From: Larus michahellis
Taxonomy: Eukaryota; Chordata; Aves; Charadriiformes; Laridae
NCBI RefSeq assembly: GCF_964199755.1
Contig: NC_133901.1
Coordinates: forward strand, 4,442,016-4,506,015
Length of the DNA stretch: 64,000 bases
Direction of reading: 5' to 3'
Every line of letters starts with the position of its first letter. Position 1 is the first letter of the stretch. The notes beneath the pieces are model-generated. The model made no database searches. It saw only the letters and a program-made list of their open reading frames with translations, and was not told where the DNA came from. Below are positions 59,150-64,000 of the stretch, piece by piece. Position numbers and translations under genes: made by a program.

Positions 59150-59265
59150 CTTCTGTCACCACTATCATTCCCACGGTCCTTCAGCAAATGCATAGCAGAG
59201 GCAGGAATTCGTTATCGTGCAGCGTTTGTGGGATGTCAGCTCTTTGTATCCCGTCGAACTTCGGC
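59150..59265 (-). other. Candidate minus-strand exon with possible start codon
   Basis: The acceptor CTTTCTGGTTTCTTTGGCAATCGCAG and the donor CAGAAG|GTACAA bound 116 bases. An ATG at 59193-59191, preceded by an in-frame TAA, opens MHLLKDRGNDSGDR and continues into the microexon. Confidence 0.3.
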
Positions 59266-60879
59266 CTGCGATTGCCAAAGAAACCAGAAAGAAGCAGAAA
59301 ACTGGAGGTGCTTTTCCTCTCCCTCGGCTGACTTTATTTCTGGCCCTGACCCCATGAAGGAAAAGCAGCCAGAGAAGCCCTTGACTCACGATACCCTTTT
59401 AACAAGAAGGGGATTGATGTTGCCGGATCCAAAGCACAACTGCCATTGCTGATCCAGTGGCTCATCACATCAAACTCCCAGTGAACGAAGTGTTAATTCA
59501 TTGCGTGACAAGCTCAAGCTGTCCGGAGTATCTAAATCTGGTTCTACCTCGCTTTTGGCTACTTGATTTTGCTACACAGACCTCGGTTCAAGTATTATTT
59601 TAATAAGGAATAATATTTTTTTTCTGACAAAAAAAAAAATTAAGAAAGCTCTCCCTGGGGAAAGGGAAACGGTCATTTTTTTGACAAGATACAGCTCAGG
59701 AAAAACTGGAAGAATTTCATGAGAATGAAGGATGCTCCCTCCACAGAAAAGTCACATTTATAGCTTCAGGCCATTTTCTCTGCCAAATATCAACATCCTG
59801 CAGTTAATGCCACTGGTCTGAGAATTTATCGGGGGGGGGAAAAAACAAGCTAAATAATTCTTTATAATAATACAAAGTATTTGGCAGCCTAAATACAGAG
59901 GCAGTTACCAGCTCCTCTGTAATATAACGCAATGTAATTTAAATTAGATTGGACACAAAAATGTAATATGAAATAACTGTACGTTTGTTGCATACAGCCC
60001 ATGATTTTTCTTCAGAAACATAAAACAATTATATAGGCAGCTGGATAAACAAAGTGAGAAGCACGTTAGGCTCTTTCTTCTTCTCAACTGCAATTAATGT
60101 GTAGCCATCCCCCATAAAATTCAGCAGCTGTTGAATAACTTCCTACAAAACTGTCCCACGGTTCAAGAGCGGGAATGATGAATACCGATTCCAATGAAAC
60201 TGCAAAAATATATCATCCAAATTAGGGTACGGACAAGGCACTAAGGCTAATGCTTGCATTATAACGGAAAGTGCTCCGGTGAAAACAGGCTCCTTCAGAG
60301 GCCCAGGCAGAGCAGCCCAGCGTTGTGGCACGCCACGCGTGCGCTCTGCCCTTAAAGAAAGCTCTGCAGCCACGAAATAGTGCTAGCAGATGGTGTACAC
60401 ACGTACGTGAGGGCACCCTGAAAAAAACCAGCATAAAACGGCTTCTCGGCCGAATTAGGCTCGATGCCAACGTGGATTCAGAGCACCCACGGCCCCCCGA
60501 GAGACGGGGTGCAAGGGAAAGGATGCAGCCCCTCTAAATAGAAAGACAGGGGTGGGAACAGGTGGTACCGTAGGACACACTGTCACTTTGCAGGGACAAG
60601 TGGGAAAGGAGGCGAGACACCGTCTTTACAGGCGTCCTGGAAGTGACTTTACTGTCCCTGAGCTCACCTTGTGCTGCTTCCGTCTTATTTCTACCTGGGT
60701 ACAACGTTATCCTTTGGCAGTACGGAGGAGCCCGCAGCTGGGGAAACACAGGGATAACGGATGCGTCTGCAAAGGGCTGGGCGCAGGACGGCAGCGACGT
60801 GCTGAATCAAAATTTAATTGTAGGTGGATCACAGGGAAGAGGGTGACCACTGCGGCTTCACTGAACCGGAGCCTCACGG

Positions 60880-62260
60880 GGCTCCTGCCAAGATCCAAGG
60901 GCAGAGCAAAGATGCGGGAGGACGAGACGGCGACCGCAGCCGCCCCCGTGTTTCTACACCCGCCGCTGCCTCTCCGCCGGCCCCGAAGGACCGCGCACCC
61001 CCGGCCCCCGGCGGTTTGACGCGCGGGGAGACGCCACCCCTCAACTCCCGACCGAAGGAACTTCCCGCCGCTCCCAGAGCACCGCGGCGACAAGCGGGAC
61101 CCCCCCGCCGTCCCCCCCCTCCCCGCCCAGCGCACCCGGACGCGGGGCCGATGGAAGGCGGGGAGCGAGAGAAGCGCCGGCGGTGAAACCCTCCCGGCAC
61201 CGGGCGACTTGGGAAGAAAGTTTAACAGACGATGCCGGTAGGGATTTTGCAGCCGCCCGGGCTTCGCCCTGCGGCGCCCGACCCGCGCGGCCGCTCCGCG
61301 CCCGCGGAGCCACCGCGCCCACGTCTCCTCTGACGCGCCGGCGAGTGCCAGCCCTCCCCCCGGGGCGCGGAGAGAGGCGGAGCGGGGCCGCTCTCCCTTC
61401 CCCGCCTTCCGCACCTGCCCCGGCAGCGCGGCGGAGGGCGCGCAGCGGCGCGGAGGCAGGGGCCGGGCTGCGCGGGGCGCGGGGGGGGGCCCGGCGGGGC
61501 GGTGATGCGCAGCCCGCGGCGGCAGGATGCGGGAGGGGAGCGCGGGCGGCCGCGGCGCGGAGAACCGGACGGGTGCCGAGCCCCCGCTGCACCTTTTCCC
61601 CGCGCCCGTCCTCACCGGCATCACCGTCGCCTGCGTCCTCCTCTTCGTCATCGGGATCGTCGGCAACCTCATGACCATGCTGGTGGTGTCGCGGTTCCGG
61701 GACATGAGGACCACCACCAACTTCTACCTGTCCAGCATGGCCTTCTCCGACCTGCTCATCTTCCTCTGCATGCCCCTGGACCTCTTCCGCCTCTGGCAGT
61801 ACCGGCCCTGGAACTTTGGGGACCTCCTCTGCAAGCTCTTCCAGTTCGTCAGCGAGAGCTGCACCTACTCCACCATCCTCAACATCACCGCCCTCAGCGT
61901 GGAGCGGTACGTTGCCATCTGCTTCCCCCTCCGAGCTAAAGTGATCATCACCAAGGGGAAGGTCAAGCTGGTCATCCTCTTCCTCTGGGCCGTCTCCTTC
62001 ATTAGCGCCGGACCCATCTTCGTCTTGGTGGGGGTCGAGCACGAGAACGGCACGAACCCCCTGAGCACCAACGAGTGCCGAGCCACGGAGTACGCCATCC
62101 GCTCGGGGCTCCTCACCATCATGGTCTGGACCTCCAGCATCTTCTTTTTCCTGCCCGTGTTTTGCTTGACCGTGCTCTACAGCCTCATCGGGAGGAAGCT
62201 CTGGAGGAGAAAGAGAAAGAACATCGGTCCAAACGCTGTCATCAGGGATAAGAACAACAA
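60880..62260 (+). promoter_or_regulatory. GHSR: GHSR CpG island (promoter and exon 1)
   Basis: There is a sharp rise in GC and CpG content from about 60.9 kb through the whole first coding exon, with G-rich runs just upstream of the start codon (about 61480-61500). No TATA box is evident. Very long open frames on the minus strand here (337 and 407 codons) reflect GC-rich codon third positions and are not taken as genes. Confidence 0.7.
61505..61939 (+). other. Upstream out-of-frame ATG overlapping GHSR start
   Basis: An ATG at 61505, 22 bases before the GHSR ATG, opens a different frame that runs to 61939. Its context (G at -3, C at +4) is moderate. If present in the mRNA it could reduce initiation at the GHSR ATG. 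Whether the transcript starts upstream of it is unknown. Confidence 0.4.
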
Positions 62261-62280
62261 GCAAACTGTGAAAATGTTAG
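61527..62280 (+). CDS. GHSR: GHSR exon 1, ghrelin (growth hormone secretagogue) receptor, transmembrane segments 1-5
   Basis: ATG at 61527 (A at -3) opens 251 codons plus one base, ending at the donor TTAG|GTACGA. The product is the class A G-protein-coupled receptor for ghrelin. Visible features are an N-glycosylation site NRT at 13, membrane segments at about 29-55, 64-88, 101-122, 147-166 and 194-221, an ERY motif at 126-128, the disulfide pair Cys102/Cys184, Asp85 and Glu110 (human Asp99 and Glu124, the latter in the ligand pocket), and VEHENGT in the second extracellular loop. Identity to human GHSR is high from LFPAP onward, but the N-terminus is about 14 residues shorter. The exon ends after KQTVKML exactly as in mammals. 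Segments 6 and 7 are on exon 2, which was not found before the window end. The motilin receptor and neuromedin receptors are less similar. Confidence 0.96.
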
Positions 62281-62312
62281 GTACGACTCTTCTTGCTGTT
62301 TTTTTCTGAGGG

Positions 62313-62347
62313 ATGTGTGTGATTGTGTGTGTGTGTGAGAGAGAGAA
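62313..62347. repeat. (TG)n(AG)n microsatellite
   Basis: TGTGTGTGATTGTGTGTGTG passes into GAGAGAGAGA, about 35 bases after the GHSR exon 1 donor. Confidence 0.9.
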
Positions 62348-63899
62348 AGGCTGGGGGAGCACTGGTAGTTCACTATAAATGCTTTCCTTTGGAAGGAGCT
62401 ACTGAACATGCTTCATACGAAGGGCTACACCTCAAGGTATTTGTAGAATAACTCTCCTTCCTTAGATTTATTTCTAACTGGTTTGAGCTGGGGACTCTTA
62501 AACAGTCTAATAACAATCACTGACAAGGACAAATGCTACAGCTACAATTAGCTAGTGCCCGGGAGATTTTTTTTGAACGTTTTTTGCTCTTTGGTTGTGG
62601 ATACCGATGTTATTTACAGAAGGAGAGTTTATGTGATTTTTAAACAAAACGAAACCCTTCTCAAGCCACAAAGTTGAGCCGCAGGCTAAGCAAGCAGGGT
62701 GGTGATGTGCACTTCGTTTTATATGAGAAGAGTATCAAGGTTTTAGCAAATTGGGGTTATTTACTGGGGTGGCTGTGTAAGCTTCTGAAAATTAATCTGC
62801 GTTTTTATATTAACAAAACACCGGCACGTGCTGAACGGGGACCATCGTGTCTCCCTTGAGGTCTGTGATCCTGTAAATTCTCACTGGCTTTAAGAAAACA
62901 GGATCGAGACAACAGACCCTGTCGTTCCTAACTTTGTATATTTACGTTGCTGAACGGTTTGAACAACAGTTGTTGTTGGCAGAGGGAGACACAAACGTCA
63001 AGGTACAAAGTCAGTGCGTGCAGTGGGAGTTTGATGCACGGAACCAAAAAAGTTGTTCTCCAGTTTGGTGTCTGAAAACGGCAGCATCCTCCTGCTGCTG
63101 CCGCCGCGGACTTTTATTCCAGCAGAAGGTCCTGCGCAGCGCAAGTCATCCCGTGGATGTGAGAGGGGATGGGATGCTCAGCACCGAGAAGGTTTCACGG
63201 GCGGCAGCAGCTCTGCTGTGCTCGTTTCAGCCGGGCGAAAGCCATGGGCTAATGAGCTAGACGAAGAGGCGGCAGCGTGTCCTAACTACCTTAATTACTA
63301 AATGGGAGCCTGGCTGATTTTTTTTGTTCGCGTCCTGCTGTATTACTATGCAACAGCAGGCAGAATAATAAAAACCGCGGCATTCTTTGTGCCCTTTCAG
63401 CTACATTTTATGATCAACAGAATTACTTCAGTCTGGGAAGCGTGACCTTGGAAGTAATTCACCATTTACACTTCTAGAGTTTCAGGATTTCGAATCTCTA
63501 CTTACAACAAGTACATTGCTAGCTTATATTACTACCGTGTTTATATTTCTGCGTGCTTAACCACAAAGAAATTTGAAGCAATACCTGTTTATTTCTGCCC
63601 TGAGGTATAGCCGCAGGCATTACAGTATTTCAGGCACCTTTTTTTTTCCTTTTTCTTTTACAAAGGCTGAGAACAGCAAGGCTGGCCTCTGACAGAGAGC
63701 CAATATTCGCGAAGCGGTAACAGTCTGATGGAAAGATGGCAAGAAAAGAAGTTCGTAAGGGCTCAGTACCAGCAGATGCTCGGTGCTCTCGCTGGGGTGA
63801 ATGTTCTGCTTAAAATTTAAAAGGCGCTTTCTAAGACTTTACCAAGTCACGGAACGTCGAGTAAATGGGATTAGCATCACCGCTTCTTTTAAATTGCAG

Positions 63900-64000
63900 A
63901 GAGGGGTCCTTAATTAAAGCCCTAAATGTGTAGCCGGACTTGCAAAGGAGCTATCGTACCCCGTTCCCATTGAAATCAATGGGATTCCGCAGGCGTGAAG
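63900..64000. repeat. Palindromic amniote repeat, cut by window end
   Basis: CCCATTGAAATCAATGGG at 63966-63983 is a near-perfect palindrome. It matches the centre of an old bird/reptile repeat family, and the left side (GACTTGCAAAGGAGCTAT) fits the arm of that family. The right arm runs out of the window. Confidence 0.5.

Larger units (their letters stand above)
55588..60668 (-). other. Candidate spliced transcript divergent from GHSR (non-coding RNA or small protein)
   Basis: On the minus strand a series of segments has good splice signals: a donor AAG|GTGAGC ending a possible first exon at 60668, then 59150-59265, 58821-58846, 58136-58226 and a last segment starting at 55711. A reading frame starts at ATG 59193-59191, has an upstream in-frame TAA, and stays open over three segments (about 52 codons, including SWFDSLTEPGENVFIRH). 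If spliced directly to the last segment it stays open for about 30 more codons to TGA at 55620-55618. The last segment also has a protein-like alternative frame (YCFRMLFTNEGLGANSI...). I recognise no family. The outer end would lie in or near the GHSR CpG island, suggesting a divergent promoter. Chance splice pairs exist elsewhere in the window, so confidence is modest. Confidence 0.3.
55712..61526. other. Intergenic sequence between TNFSF10 and GHSR
   Basis: Apart from the candidate minus-strand segments listed above, no gene is recognised. The left part is AT-rich with small low-complexity tracts (T tract near 57101-57112, A tracts near 58550 and 59631). From about 60.9 kb the sequence becomes a CpG island leading into GHSR. 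Confidence 0.5.
62281..64000 (+). other. GHSR: GHSR intron 1 (part)
   Basis: The intron begins GTACGA. Reading on from exon 1 adds nine codons and stops at 62307-62309. A TG/AG microsatellite lies at about 62313-62347. No sequence for the second exon (transmembrane segments 6-7) is present before the end of the window. A palindromic repeat core lies at the extreme right edge. Confidence 0.8.

Noticed and set aside
60707-61720. 337-codon minus-strand open frame over the GHSR promoter
   Set aside because: Proline/arginine-rich frame in a CpG island with no recognised similarity. Open frames appear on both strands there.
61041-62264. 407-codon open frame on the minus strand across GHSR exon 1, very acidic
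   Set aside because: It is the antisense shadow of a GC-rich coding exon. It has low complexity, no recognisable domain, and its length follows from G/C-rich codon third positions.
62281-64000. Search for GHSR exon 2 (transmembrane segments 6-7)
   Set aside because: No segment encodes the expected CWLPFH or NPILYN motifs, so the exon must lie beyond the window.
1-64000. tRNA, rRNA, CRISPR or bacterial-type operon features
   Set aside because: None recognised. The window is vertebrate nuclear DNA with spliced genes.

Overview
The window is nuclear DNA from a bird. Coding sequence is sparse and split into short exons with GT-AG introns. At least seven CR1 LINE fragments are present, several ending in the avian CR1 tail of ATTCTATG repeats, and the protein-coding exons are clear orthologues of vertebrate genes. 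The gene order NCEH1 - TNFSF10 - GHSR, all on the + strand, matches the conserved amniote block found in human at 3q26.31 (there on the minus strand). I cannot name the species.

Layout. 1-15.7 kb: the 3' four coding exons of NCEH1, a neutral cholesterol ester hydrolase; the first exon with the membrane anchor must lie upstream of the window. 15.7-44.4 kb: a long intergenic stretch with no recognisable protein gene. It holds a 291-bp tandem duplication, CR1 fragments, simple repeats, several GC-rich patches and a few splice-bounded open segments that may be non-coding RNA exons. 44.5-52.5 kb: the complete five-exon coding region of TNFSF10 (TRAIL), starting in a CpG-rich promoter with a G-quadruplex-type repeat. 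52.5-55.6 kb: the TNFSF10 3' flank, with two old palindromic repeats. 55.6-61 kb: an apparently empty interval in which I see a series of minus-strand segments with good splice signals and one continuous short reading frame. This is a candidate transcript divergent from GHSR. 61.5-62.3 kb: GHSR exon 1 (transmembrane segments 1-5) in a CpG island. The second GHSR exon lies beyond the window.

The three genes do not form a pathway. NCEH1 acts in lipid turnover at the endoplasmic reticulum, TNFSF10 encodes a death-receptor ligand, and GHSR is the ghrelin receptor; they are linked only by conserved synteny. The most interesting items are the candidate divergent transcript upstream of GHSR, the hexanucleotide-coded loop expansion and tandem splice acceptor in TNFSF10, the promoter quadruplex repeat, and the palindromic repeats. 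Exon boundaries were set by reading splice signals and checking frame continuity by eye. No alignment or expression data were available.
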